Source of the DNA: Pseudomonas frederiksbergensis
GTDB lineage: Bacteria > Pseudomonadota > Gammaproteobacteria > Pseudomonadales > Pseudomonadaceae
Reading direction: 5' to 3'
DNA: 64,000 bases
NCBI RefSeq assembly: GCF_003732705.1
Contig: NZ_MOBR01000005.1
Location: 134,045-198,044 of the forward strand
Under the pieces are notes generated by a model. It worked only from the letters and a program-made list of their open reading frames with translations, was not told where the DNA came from and did no database searches. This document shows positions 45,156 to 54,332 of the stretch, piece after piece. Every line of letters begins with the position of its first letter. The stretch's first letter is position 1. Both the position numbers and the translations under genes were made by a program.

Positions 45156-45926
45156 ATGATTAACTCAGTGGCGATTGTGACCGGTGCCAGCCAGGGCATC
45201 GGACGTTCGACGGCGATTCGTCTGGCGCGGGATTTTGCTGCGGTGGTGTTGGTCGCCCGAAATCGACCGAACCTCGATGTCACGGCACAGGCTGTGCGTG
45301 AGGCCGGCGCTCAATGCCTGATCGTTGAAGGCGATGTCGCCGACCCCGCAATCCCCGCACAAGTGGTGGAGCGGACGTTGGCAGCGTTTGGTCGGATTGA
45401 TGCCTTGCTCAACATTGCCGGGGCGGTGCCGCAGATCGATTTGTTCGACATGACTGATCAGCAATGGCATGACGGCACCGAACTGAAATTGCATGGCGCG
45501 CGCCGCATGACGCTGGCGGCATGGCCGGCGCTGAAAGCGGCGAAGGGCGCGGTGGTGTTGATGTCCGGCAACTCGGCGGTGACGCCCAAGGCACCTTACG
45601 CGGCGGTGGCCACGATTAATGCGGCGATTGTCGCGCTGGCGAAGGCGTTTGCGGATCGTGGCACGCAAGATGCGGTGCAGGTGAACAGCGTGCTGCCGGG
45701 GCCGGTGATGACCGGGCGGCGGCGTTCATACCTGGAGAAATGGGCGCCGGCCCATGGGATGTCGGTGGAGGAGGCCATGCTGAAGTTTCCGCAGGAGGCA
45801 GGGATTGGGCGGTTTGGTGAGCCGGAGGAAATTGCCGAGTTGATGGCGTTTCTGGTCTCGCCGGGGGCGCGGTGGATGACGGGGTCGGCGTTGCGGATGG
45901 ATGGTGGGGAGGTGAAAGCGGTTTAA
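45156..45926 (+). CDS. Short-chain dehydrogenase/reductase
   Basis: 256 residues from ATG 45156, chosen because GGGAGAA precedes it; ATG 45132, overlapping the previous stop, is the alternative. Cofactor motif TGASQGIG; the usual Asn-Ala-Gly region reads LLNIAGAVP. The catalytic site departs from the norm: after VVLMSGNSAVTPKAPYAAVATINAAI the Ser and the Tyr-x3-Lys (here YAAVAT) are altered, with no Lys at the expected place. It may be catalytically unusual or inactive. Co-transcribed with the MDR gene. Confidence 0.85.
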   Translation: MINSVAIVTGASQGIGRSTAIRLARDFAAVVLVARNRPNLDVTAQAVREAGAQCLIVEGDVADPAIPAQVVERTLAAFGRIDALLNIAGAVPQIDLFDMTDQQWHDGTELKLHGARRMTLAAWPALKAAKGAVVLMSGNSAVTPKAPYAAVATINAAIVALAKAFADRGTQDAVQVNSVLPGPVMTGRRRSYLEKWAPAHGMSVEEAMLKFPQEAGIGRFGEPEEIAELMAFLVSPGARWMTGSALRMDGGEVKAV

Positions 45927-45940
45927 GTTGAACACTGAAC

Positions 45941-46031
45941 CTGTGGGAGCGAGCCTGCTCGCGAAAGCGGTGTGTCATTCAACATAAATGTTGGCTGGCA
46001 TGTCCCCTTCGCGAGCAGGCTCGCTCCCACA
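45941..46031. repeat. REPIN
   Basis: Inverted REP pair between two convergent genes, core containing GTGTGTCATTCAACATAAATG. Confidence 0.9.
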
Positions 46032-46043
46032 TTGGGCCGGTGT

Positions 46044-47753
46044 TTAGTTGGCGGGCAGCGCGGGGGTACGCGGCGGAATCATCCGCTTTGTCCCCGTCGC
46101 TTCAAACGCCGAAGCCAACCGCAGCAACGTCGAATCGTCATACGCCCGCCCGGCAAACGTCAGTCCAACCGGCATGCCAATATCCGCCATCACACCCATC
46201 GGCACCGTCACTGTCGGCACACCCAAATGCCGGATCGCCAGGTTGCCATTCGCCACCCAAATACCATTGCTCCACGCGATGTCCGCCGACGCAGGATTCA
46301 CATCTGCATCTGCCGGCCCCACATCGGCAACGGTCGGGAACAGCACCGCATCCAGCCCGAGGCGATCCATCCAGTGTTCAAGGTCGAGTCGGCGGGTCTG
46401 CTCAAGCCCCCGAAGTCCGTCCGGCAATGTGGAGATCTGGTCCCACGGCGTAATCCCGCGCTCGGCCATCCGCACATATTCATCCATCCCGGCAGCAAGG
46501 TCGCCCTCGCGATTGGGCAGCGTCCCTGGGTCATGGGGGAAGATCAGCGGGCCATCGACATCGACCAGACGATTCAATTTCGGATCGCCGTTCGCCCGCA
46601 GGAAATCATCAAACGCCCAAGCGGTCAGGTCCCACAACTCATGGTGCAGGAACTCCTTGGACACGATGCCGCGATTGAACACCGTCGGCGCGCCGGGGCG
46701 ATCGCCTTCGCAATTGGACACCAGCGGGAAGTCGACTTCGATCACTTCGGCGCCGGCCGCTTCGAGTGCCTGACGCGCCTGTTTCCACAGATCGATCACC
46801 GAGGCGCGGGTGTTGATGCGCTGCCCGGTCGGGCCACCGATCCCCGGCGCTTGCGACGTGCCGGCTTCTGGATCGGCGTTGATGTACATCCGAGGAATGC
46901 CAAGGCGTTTGCCCGCGAGCGCATCGGGCTTCACGGCAAGCTCGGCATAGGAAGCAGGGCGCACCGAAGCCACACTCGGAATCGGCACCCAGGGTTGCAG
47001 GCGCCACAGATCGCCGCGTGTGTCGGTATCTTCCGCGACCACCACATCCAGCACTTCAAGCAGGTCAGCCATGGTCCGGGCAAACGGCACCACCACGTCC
47101 ATGGTCGGCGTCAGCGGCCAGTTGCCGCGCACCGAGATCACCCCACGCGAAGGGGTGTAGGCGCACAGGCCATTGTTCGACGCCGGGCCCCGACCGCTGG
47201 ACCAGGTTTCTTCCGCCAGACCGAACGCCGCGAAACTGGCGGCGGTTGCGGTACCGGCGCCATTCGACGAGCCGGAAGCGAAAGGGGCGGTGAGGTAGTC
47301 GGCGTTGTACGGGCTCTCGGCCCGGCCGTAGACACCGCGCTGCATCCCGCCATTGGCCATCGGCGGCATGTTGGTCTTGCCCAGGCAAATCGCCCCGGCG
47401 CCGCGCAGGCGTTCGATGGTGAAGGCATCGCGATAGGCGATCAGGTTGGCAAACGCGGGGCTGCCGGACGCAGCGGTCAGTCCCTTCACCAAGTAGCTGT
47501 CCTTGGCCGTGTAGGGGATGCCATCGAGCGGGCCGAGCGTTTGGCCTTTGGCGCGACGGGCATCGGACGCCTGCGCTTCGTTCAGCGCTTCGGGGTTGCG
47601 CACCACCACCGCGTTCAGGGCTGTGGGCGTGTCGGGGCCGTCATAGGCCTCGATGCGGGCGAGATAGGCCCGGACCAGCTCAACCGCCGTGGTCTGGCCC
47701 GATTCGAGCGCAGCGCGCAGCTCGGCAATGGAAACCTCGGTGACCTCGATCAT
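46044..47753 (-). CDS. Amidase signature family protein
   Basis: 569 residues. Lys84 in GIPYTAKDSY is the amidase catalytic lysine; the cis-serine lies in ASGSSNGAG (about 162-163); the nucleophile segment is AEETWSSGRGPASNNG with Ser186 at the usual place, although the usual TDTGGS is replaced by ETWSS. This is a divergent branch of amidases found with the same ETxSSGR motif in other bacteria and fungi. No signal peptide. The substrate is unknown. The thioesterase gene lies 103 bp upstream on the same strand. Confidence 0.88.
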   Translation of the reverse strand: MIEVTEVSIAELRAALESGQTTAVELVRAYLARIEAYDGPDTPTALNAVVVRNPEALNEAQASDARRAKGQTLGPLDGIPYTAKDSYLVKGLTAASGSPAFANLIAYRDAFTIERLRGAGAICLGKTNMPPMANGGMQRGVYGRAESPYNADYLTAPFASGSSNGAGTATAASFAAFGLAEETWSSGRGPASNNGLCAYTPSRGVISVRGNWPLTPTMDVVVPFARTMADLLEVLDVVVAEDTDTRGDLWRLQPWVPIPSVASVRPASYAELAVKPDALAGKRLGIPRMYINADPEAGTSQAPGIGGPTGQRINTRASVIDLWKQARQALEAAGAEVIEVDFPLVSNCEGDRPGAPTVFNRGIVSKEFLHHELWDLTAWAFDDFLRANGDPKLNRLVDVDGPLIFPHDPGTLPNREGDLAAGMDEYVRMAERGITPWDQISTLPDGLRGLEQTRRLDLEHWMDRLGLDAVLFPTVADVGPADADVNPASADIAWSNGIWVANGNLAIRHLGVPTVTVPMGVMADIGMPVGLTFAGRAYDDSTLLRLASAFEATGTKRMIPPRTPALPAN

Positions 47754-47856
47754 GCTGTTCTCTCAAAATGGCTGTTCATGATGGTTCTCGTTGTACGGTG
47801 TTGCGAACTGGCGCTATTTAACACCAAGCGGCGAGTCGGGGCATCGGCGAAATGGC

Positions 47857-48351
47857 TTATCGACCGTGGGCCGCGTCCGCGAGTTGCCCGGTGTCCACCC
47901 GCACGAACGTCGAGTCGCCAATCGCGGTGAGCACCTCGCCCGCGTAAACCTCGCAGACCACCCGGGTCTTGCGTCCGACCTCGCCCTCGACTCTCGCCCG
48001 CAAGGTCAGCGTTACCCCCATGGGTGTCGGTTTGATGAACTTGATCCCGAGGTTGCCGGTGACGCAATCGATGCGCGGCAGGCTTCCGGCCTCACGCTGT
48101 TCCGCCCGGTAGTGATAGGCCATCGCCGTCCAGTTGGAGTGGCAATCGACCAGCATCGCGATCAGGCCGCCGTAGACCAGATCCGGCCAACCGCAGTATT
48201 TGGCATCGGGGATGTGCTCGGCGATCACCTGCACGCCGTCCTCGTGCCAGACACTTTTGACGTGCAACCCATGGGGATTGCGGCCGCCGCAGCCGTAACA
48301 CACGCCTTCGGGGGCGGCGAGGTCTTGCAGGGGCGTTTCGATAAGGGACAT
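47857..48351 (-). CDS. PaaI-type hotdog thioesterase
   Basis: 164 residues from ATG 48351 with AGGATGAT upstream. GVCYGCGGRNPHGLHVKSVWHEDG at the N-terminus, then YCGWPDLVYGGLIAMLVDCHSNWTA, the hotdog central helix with the conserved Gly-Gly and Asp, and LGIKFIKPTPMGVTLTLRARV. It hydrolyses acyl- or aryl-CoA thioesters by family. Cys23/Cys26 (CYGC) is a CxxC-like pair typical of this subgroup. Confidence 0.88.
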   Translation of the reverse strand: MSLIETPLQDLAAPEGVCYGCGGRNPHGLHVKSVWHEDGVQVIAEHIPDAKYCGWPDLVYGGLIAMLVDCHSNWTAMAYHYRAEQREAGSLPRIDCVTGNLGIKFIKPTPMGVTLTLRARVEGEVGRKTRVVCEVYAGEVLTAIGDSTFVRVDTGQLADAAHGR

Positions 48352-48415
48352 GACGATCATCCTGAACAAGGTGAGCCTGAGTTCGGCGGATTTTAACGCC
48401 GAATCCGCTCGAGAA

Positions 48416-49567
48416 TTAAAGCGTCCGATCAACCAGCCGGATGCTGTTGCGTCCGCCGCGTTTGGAGGCGTAAAGCGCAGCGTCGCCTTGCTCGATCAAT
48501 GCCGCCAGACTGGCGGGCGGCTGGTCGAAGAGGTCGGCGCCGATGCTCAGCGTCACCGGTTCGGGCGTGGCGAAGGTCTGTGAGGCGGTTTGCTGAAACT
48601 GTTCGCGCAACGCGTTGCCAAGGCTGATGACCCGCTCGTTCGAGGCGTTACTCAACAGGACGACGAACTCGTCACCGCCAAGTCGGGCCACCAGCGCATC
48701 GTCGGGCAGCACCGAACGAATCATCTCGCTCAACGCGACCAGCAACCGGTCGCCGGCGGTATGGCCGTACAGGTCGTTGACCAGTTTGAAGTTGTCGATA
48801 TCGATCAGCAGCAAGGCGCCGGGGCGAGTCAATGAGACGTCCTCCAGCAGACGCGGTGCCCGCATTTCGAGGGCGCGACGGTTGTACAGGGCGGTCAACG
48901 GGTCGCGAGCGGCGAGGTGGGCAATCTGTTTCTCCCGTCGATAGCGCTCGGTGCCGGTCATCGACAGCGCGATCAGCATGATCGCCATCACACCTTCGAC
49001 CAGGGAAATCTGAATGATCGCGCCACGCAACGCGGCCAGATCGATGAGCGTGCCGGGAATCACCGCCGTCAGTGCCTTGGCCACATAGAAAACCCCGTGG
49101 GCCAGCAGCACATAACGCAGCTGCACCGCGCCGACGCTCAACGACTTGCCATGGGGACGCAGAAGGAAGCTGGCCCTGAGCGTCGACAGGGCAACCAGCA
49201 ACGAGTTGACCAGCAACATGACTTTCGACCACGTGGGCCCGTCCGGCACCAGCAGCATGGCCAGCCACGCGATGAACATCAGCGCCCAGCCACGGGAAAG
49301 ACGTGTTTGTGTGAAGCGCGCGACACCCAGCAAGAACAGAAAGTGCGCGATCACCAGCAGACCGTTGGCGAACCAGATACCGATGAACAGAAAGCCGCTG
49401 CTGCGCAGCAGGGCGAGGGTGGAACCCACGGTGATCGTGGCAAATCCCGCGCTCCAGAACAGCAGCGAAGGCTCGCGAATGCTGCGCCATTCGATCGCCA
49501 GGTACAGCGCGGCAGCCGCTGCAAGGGCGACCGAGAGTGTCAACATCGTGGACGGGTCGAGCGGCAT
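48416..49567 (-). CDS. Membrane diguanylate cyclase (GGDEF) lacking the inhibitory site
   Basis: 383 residues from ATG 49567. The N-terminal about 200 residues hold six to seven TM helices (LTLSVALAAAAALYLAIEW, LLFWSAGFATITVGSTLAL, FIGIWFANGLLVIAHFLFLLGV, etc.), then GGDEF: DPLTALYNRRALE, LLLIDIDNFKLVNDLYGHTAGDRLL, RLGGDEFVVLL. The signature is intact, so c-di-GMP synthesis from GTP is expected. The position of the RxxD product-inhibition site reads PDDA, so no canonical I-site. The upstream ATG at 49657 gives a basic extension with little support. Confidence 0.9.
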   Translation of the reverse strand: MPLDPSTMLTLSVALAAAAALYLAIEWRSIREPSLLFWSAGFATITVGSTLALLRSSGFLFIGIWFANGLLVIAHFLFLLGVARFTQTRLSRGWALMFIAWLAMLLVPDGPTWSKVMLLVNSLLVALSTLRASFLLRPHGKSLSVGAVQLRYVLLAHGVFYVAKALTAVIPGTLIDLAALRGAIIQISLVEGVMAIMLIALSMTGTERYRREKQIAHLAARDPLTALYNRRALEMRAPRLLEDVSLTRPGALLLIDIDNFKLVNDLYGHTAGDRLLVALSEMIRSVLPDDALVARLGGDEFVVLLSNASNERVISLGNALREQFQQTASQTFATPEPVTLSIGADLFDQPPASLAALIEQGDAALYASKRGGRNSIRLVDRTL

Positions 49568-49732
49568 GTCCTGGCGGGCCTGTCTTTTTGCGCGAAGAAA
49601 CCGCGATTGTAGTCGTTCGCGGTTATTTTTCGCAGAGGGCCTGTCTGCACGCTTCACAGCAGGTAGTCGTTAACCTCTAGCGGCTTCTGCTAGTCTGCCG
49701 AACCCGCCCGTTGCCCAAGCAAGGCTCAATCA

Positions 49733-50167
49733 ATGTTCACTCTTCGTGTCATGACCCTGGACGATTACGATGCCGTGATCGATCTCATGAAGCGTACGCC
49801 AGGCGTGTCCCTGCGTGATGCCGACTCCCGTGAATCGACCTCGAAGTATCTGGAACGTAATCCCGGGATGAGCTTCGTTGCGCAGGTGCAGGGCGTTATC
49901 GGCGGTTGCGTGATGTGCGGACACGACGGCCGGCGAGGGTATTTGCAGCATTTGGTGGTCCTGCCGCAGCATCGGCGGCAAGGCATCGCCAATGCGTTGG
50001 TAGACCGTTGTCTTGCGCGTCTCGAGGCGCTCGGCATCCTTAAATGTCATCTCGATGTGTTCAAGACTAATGCACTGGCGGCTGATTATTGGCGCAGTCA
50101 GGGTTGGCAGCTGAGGACCGATATCGATCGGTATTCGTTTACCCGGTCGGGTAATGAAAACGTGTGA
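49733..50167 (+). CDS. GNAT family N-acetyltransferase
   Basis: 144 residues. MFTLRVMTLDDYDAVIDLMKRTPGVSLRDADS, then HDGRRGYLQHLVVLPQHRRQGIANALVDRCL with the acetyl-CoA loop RRQGIA, and HLDVFKTNALAADYWRSQGW. Looks like a single-domain RimI-type enzyme. Convergent with another GNAT gene on the opposite strand. Substrate unknown. Confidence 0.9.
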   Translation: MFTLRVMTLDDYDAVIDLMKRTPGVSLRDADSRESTSKYLERNPGMSFVAQVQGVIGGCVMCGHDGRRGYLQHLVVLPQHRRQGIANALVDRCLARLEALGILKCHLDVFKTNALAADYWRSQGWQLRTDIDRYSFTRSGNENV

Positions 50168-50187
50168 CCGAGCGCTTCGGGGCGCAG

Positions 50188-50673
50188 TCAGTTGCGCACA
50201 ACCCAGAACATTGTCTGAACCCTGATATGCGGATGACTTTCCAGAGGTTCCCATTCATCCATGAATGTAAAACCCTGCTTCAGATAGAAGTTCGCAGCCC
50301 TGGCGTTGTCGGGAGAGACGTCCAGGAAAACCCGATCATATCCTTTGCCCATCGCGCGGGATTTCACCGCTTCCACCAATTGAATGGCCACGCCGGAACC
50401 ACGGGCGGCGGGTTCAACCCACATTCCGATCAAGTTGTAGCGATTCGCCTGGCTGATCGCGGCACCGATCATGCCTACCGGCTTATCGTCTTCGAAAGCC
50501 AACCAGAATTGCGTTCCGCTGACTGACGAGGCGCGATCTTTCCACTGTTCGTCCGTGTAATGGGCGGCGGTCTGGTAGCTCACACCGAACGCTGTCGGCG
50601 TGTCCAACAGCGCGGCGAGACGGACTTGCTTCAACAGCGCCCAGTCTTTTTCTTCCGTGAGTCGAATGTCCAT
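50188..50673 (-). CDS. GNAT family N-acetyltransferase
   Basis: 161 residues from ATG 50673 (CAGGAAAAAC upstream); the longer frame is rejected. MDIRLTEEKDWALLKQVRLAAL, FWLAFEDDKPVGMIGAAIS, MWVEPAARGSGVAIQLVEAVKSRA (acetyl-CoA loop ARGSGV) and LDVSPDNARAANFYLKQGFTFM. Similar to small-molecule or antibiotic acetyltransferases in fold, but no specific target can be named. Confidence 0.9.
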   Translation of the reverse strand: MDIRLTEEKDWALLKQVRLAALLDTPTAFGVSYQTAAHYTDEQWKDRASSVSGTQFWLAFEDDKPVGMIGAAISQANRYNLIGMWVEPAARGSGVAIQLVEAVKSRAMGKGYDRVFLDVSPDNARAANFYLKQGFTFMDEWEPLESHPHIRVQTMFWVVRN

Positions 50674-50944
50674 GTTTTTCCTGAGAGTGCCAGACTGCAT
50701 CGTCGTATAAGAATGTCGAGGGGGAAACGTACGCACTGCCCAGCACTAAAACGGCAAGTCATGGTCAATAATCCCCGCACGACCGTCAGCGGTCATACTG
50801 CCCGGAGCCGACCGGATCCGCATCGGTATTTTGATCAAGGACAGTGAAAGCATGCTCGCCGCACAATAATCAGCCTCTGCCTGGTTCCGTCAATCGGGAC
50901 TCGCCGTACGTTTACTCCTCCCTCCAAATCGAAGAATTTAAAGC

Positions 50945-51817
50945 ATGCACCTACGCAAAATTGCAGTTGGGCTGTCGGCCCTTGTTTTGCTCTCGACCGG
51001 CGCGCAAGCCCGTAGTCTGCTGGACCTCCTCAAGCCGCCCACGCAGCATCAGACACAAACCTCTCACTCGGGCTCGATCAGCCAGAACTCGGCCCTGGAC
51101 CTCTATTCAAACAAGCAGAAACAGGCCTCGTTCGACGGTTGCGCCGATCTGTTTCCGGCAGCGAAACCGATCAACACGGCCACGGTGCCAGCGACCATGA
51201 AACCGCTGGCGTTGTGTTCCGACAATTTTGCGGTGCTGTACTCGCAGACCAGCAAGACGCCGCTGGTGGTGGTCGAACGCCTTAACTCGGCCCAGTTGCA
51301 GGATGCCAAAGGCGAAGAGCGCACCAATCAGTTCTACCCGGATCCACGCATCCCCAAGAGCGGGCGGGCCGAGTTGAGTGATTACCGCAGCCAGCATCCG
51401 GCCGTGGACCGTGGCCATCAATCCCCGGCCGCCGATGCGCCGAGCCCCAATGCCATGGCCCAGTCCTTTGCACTGTCGAACATGGTGCCGCAAGACCCGA
51501 CCAACAACCGCAAGATCTGGAGCAAGGTCGAGGCGGATGTCAGGAAGTTTGCCAAACGCGCCGATGGCAATGTGTTTGTCTTCACCGGCCCGATCTTTGA
51601 CTCAGGCCACGGCACCATCGGCGACAACAAGGTCTGGGTGCCGACCCGCCTGTTCAAACTCGTCTACGACGCATCCTCCCAGCGTGCCTGGGCCTATGTC
51701 CTGCCCAACGCTGAAACCCGTATCGAGAGACCGATGGACTATGACGCGTTCGTGAAGAGCACCGGGCTCAAGTTGCTGGGGAATCTTCCGGTCTCAGGTT
51801 CGGTAGGGCGCTCTTAA
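50945..51817 (+). CDS. Exported DNA/RNA non-specific endonuclease (NUC family)
   Basis: 290 residues with a signal peptide ending AQA. The catalytic DRGH motif is present as AVDRGHQSPAAD (His158), followed by ALSNMVPQDPTNNRKIWSKVE, which supplies the metal-binding Asn and the Arg/Glu pair of the beta-beta-alpha-metal fold. It would cut nucleic acid in the periplasm or outside the cell. Two Cys (66 and 91) may form a disulfide. It is followed by a strong terminator. Confidence 0.92.
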   Translation: MHLRKIAVGLSALVLLSTGAQARSLLDLLKPPTQHQTQTSHSGSISQNSALDLYSNKQKQASFDGCADLFPAAKPINTATVPATMKPLALCSDNFAVLYSQTSKTPLVVVERLNSAQLQDAKGEERTNQFYPDPRIPKSGRAELSDYRSQHPAVDRGHQSPAADAPSPNAMAQSFALSNMVPQDPTNNRKIWSKVEADVRKFAKRADGNVFVFTGPIFDSGHGTIGDNKVWVPTRLFKLVYDASSQRAWAYVLPNAETRIERPMDYDAFVKSTGLKLLGNLPVSGSVGRS

Positions 51818-51822
51818 ACAAG

Positions 51823-51852
51823 AAAGGGACAGATCAATCTGTCCCTTTTTTT
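51823..51852 (+). terminator. Rho-independent terminator (GGGACAGAT family hairpin)
   Basis: AAAGGGACAGAT and ATCTGTCCCTTT pair around CA, followed by further T. It directly follows the endonuclease and also faces the end of the convergent 822-aa gene. Confidence 0.88.
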
Positions 51853-51863
51853 ACCCGGCGTGA

Positions 51864-54332
51864 CTAGCGCCAATGACTCAACGCCGAGGTGTCCAAGGCT
51901 TGCCATGCTTCGGCATTCCCCAATTGATCCTTCGTCAGCCAAAGCCCCGCGCTCGGGCAGAGGGACTCGGCGGGAAGTGCCAACAGGTCGCTCAACTTCA
52001 GCACGGTGGTTGAGCCCCGGTCTGTTTCATCCTCGGCTTCCCAGTCGCGCAGAAACACACGCACCGTCAAGGCGTCGTGCTTGAAACTTTCAAACTGCGG
52101 TCGATTGTGCAGCCACTGCGGTGACTGCCTCAAGGTTCGCGCTTGGACATCCAGCAGCAAAACCTGCCAGGCCAAGTGACCGCCGTGGTCATCGTCGATG
52201 TCGGTATGGAGTCGAGTCAGGGCGAGATAACGTGCGTCCCCGGACCAGATCATCGAAGGTGCGAGATCGCTGATGGCGCAACCCGACGCGGTCAGCAAAT
52301 GCCCGCCCAGACGTGGGCTCTGGACCCGTAGCCAACTGTCGGCGTATTCGGTTTCACACCCGAACAGCCACGCGGCATCTTTATCCGTCGGTGCTGGCTG
52401 GACAAAATTGCCATCGGCTATTGCAGACTGTGGGTGTTTGACCAAGCGCCAATCGGGGAGGGTGGTCAGGCCTTGTGGGCTGACATTCAGCTCGCACCAC
52501 TCATAGTAAAGTCGCGAATCCGGACGAGGCTGGCAGAATTCAGCGGCATCGTTCGCCTCGGGTGGCGCTTGATTGAAGCGCTGCAATGGGCTGCTTTGCA
52601 GGTCCTGATCCAGCCGCCCGCGAATCACGGCCACGCTCAGTCGCGGTCCACGAAAGTCCAGCAATCGCGCGGGCAACAGAGGCGGACTGTTCAGCAATTG
52701 CCGCGCCTGCGCGTCGGCCACCACCACATGCCCTGCCACGGCGGGCGGCTCGGCGAACGGGATCAAGGCGATGTAGCGTCCGCTGTCTGAAACCCGATGA
52801 TCGAGCAGCCATACGCCCGGTAACGTCCAGTCGCCAATCCTGCAGGAATACCCCCCGAGCCCCACGCTGTTGTCTTGCTGCCAGATGAATTGAGCGCGCG
52901 TCTTACCCGTCAAGGGTGCCGACTCGACCACCGTCGCGCCGCGCTGTCCTTCGCCCGCCAGCGGCACGGCCAACTGCACGCGCGTCAGTTGCCGCTCCGC
53001 CACCTGTATCCGGCCGTTTGGCGCATGACCGACCTGGGAATCACAGTCGCTGTGGATGCTGTACAAGCCGTAACCATAGCGACCGCGATCAGGTTGCGGG
53101 TAGTCGAAGTAAGACGATAGCCGCAGGCAGTGATCATCCAGCGCCAGCGGTTCGCTCCAGCCCAGGGAAGGTTCATTGTCGGTGGAGATCCACGGGCAAG
53201 GCAGTGTTTGCCAGCCTCGGTCTGCGTGCCAGAGCCAGTAGTCGACGGCTTGATCTTCACCCATCCGCGCGCGGCAGGCGAAGGAACGACTGTCGGGATT
53301 CCAGAGGATGACGGTATCGGCCCTGATCAGCAGCGAAGTGGGCTCACCGTTAATGTTCACGCGGTATTCCGGGTTCCGCAGCGGGTCCCAGGGCTGCGGC
53401 AATTCACGCAAGCTGAGCGGTAGCGCCAGACGGGCGTCCAGACGTTGCTGCCCATCCGGGGACGTATGTCGGAGCGTTTCGTTCTCAAGGTTTTTTTGCC
53501 AGTCACCCGGCTCAAGCCAGAGATCAGCAACGGGCACCAGATCGACCCTTTGCGCCGTCGCCAGCAGTTGCTCCAGGCTGATCGCCCTCGCGCCATTGTC
53601 GACCAGAGGGCTGTAACGCCCGCTCAGGGTGCCGTCGTTAAAGGCATCCAGTTCCCAGAATTCATCACACGCACACTGGTAGAGCTGGCGCAGCTGTCGA
53701 TCCAGAATCACCAACCCCCAGGCCTGGCGCGAGGGCAGCGGTGCGGCGAAATAGCGCCCGTCATTGGAGAAACGCGCCGACGCCCCAAGGCTTTGGAGCA
53801 GCACGCCATCGGGGAACAGGTAATCGCACAGGACGGGCCCGCCCATGGCGATTTCACTGTAGTTGAACACCCTGATGGGCTCGCCTTCGGGTGTTTGTCG
53901 GGGTTCGTCCCCGCCCCAGGCACTGGCGCCGGAAGACTGACCGGGCGCTAGCGGCGACGACTTGGCCGGCGTCTTTTCGGCCAAGCCAAAACGCCGTTCC
54001 AGATGACTGACGCTCGCCAGCCCGAAAAACATCACCGCCGCGGCCCCCGCGATGTCCCAGTACGCCGGCAACGCACGGCCCAGATTAAAACCCAGGCCGA
54101 TGGCGGCAGAGGTCATTAACCGCGCAACCCCTCGGCCAGTTCGTGGCCAACCGGCCCGCGCTGTCAGCCACATCAAGGCTGCACACCCCAGCACCACACC
54201 GAGCGCCCACAGCAACGGTATGACCGTCACGAGGAAAATCGGGATCAACAGCACGGCGATTTGCCAAAGCAGATCGAGCAGTAATCGAGGCAGGCTTTTT
54301 TCGTCAGCGTTTTGTTCGGAAGAGGAACTCAT
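51864..54332 (-). CDS. Large membrane-anchored protein, propeller-like, unknown function
   Basis: 822 residues. The first 130 residues contain four or more TM helices (LLDLLWQIAVLLIPIFLVTVIPLLWALGVVLGCAALMWLT, then WDIAGAAAVMFFGLAS). After a polar linker rich in Pro/Ser, several blade-like repeats appear, each with a motif such as SNDGRYFAAPLP, SDSGRYIALIPF and SGDARYLALTRL followed by a beta pair and an LLDVQARTLRQ-type turn. That suggests a WD40/PD40-like propeller on one side of the membrane. No enzyme motif seen. It overlaps or abuts the 121-aa gene upstream (1 nt apart), so the two form an operon. Confidence 0.7.
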   Translation of the reverse strand: MSSSSEQNADEKSLPRLLLDLLWQIAVLLIPIFLVTVIPLLWALGVVLGCAALMWLTARAGWPRTGRGVARLMTSAAIGLGFNLGRALPAYWDIAGAAAVMFFGLASVSHLERRFGLAEKTPAKSSPLAPGQSSGASAWGGDEPRQTPEGEPIRVFNYSEIAMGGPVLCDYLFPDGVLLQSLGASARFSNDGRYFAAPLPSRQAWGLVILDRQLRQLYQCACDEFWELDAFNDGTLSGRYSPLVDNGARAISLEQLLATAQRVDLVPVADLWLEPGDWQKNLENETLRHTSPDGQQRLDARLALPLSLRELPQPWDPLRNPEYRVNINGEPTSLLIRADTVILWNPDSRSFACRARMGEDQAVDYWLWHADRGWQTLPCPWISTDNEPSLGWSEPLALDDHCLRLSSYFDYPQPDRGRYGYGLYSIHSDCDSQVGHAPNGRIQVAERQLTRVQLAVPLAGEGQRGATVVESAPLTGKTRAQFIWQQDNSVGLGGYSCRIGDWTLPGVWLLDHRVSDSGRYIALIPFAEPPAVAGHVVVADAQARQLLNSPPLLPARLLDFRGPRLSVAVIRGRLDQDLQSSPLQRFNQAPPEANDAAEFCQPRPDSRLYYEWCELNVSPQGLTTLPDWRLVKHPQSAIADGNFVQPAPTDKDAAWLFGCETEYADSWLRVQSPRLGGHLLTASGCAISDLAPSMIWSGDARYLALTRLHTDIDDDHGGHLAWQVLLLDVQARTLRQSPQWLHNRPQFESFKHDALTVRVFLRDWEAEDETDRGSTTVLKLSDLLALPAESLCPSAGLWLTKDQLGNAEAWQALDTSALSHWR

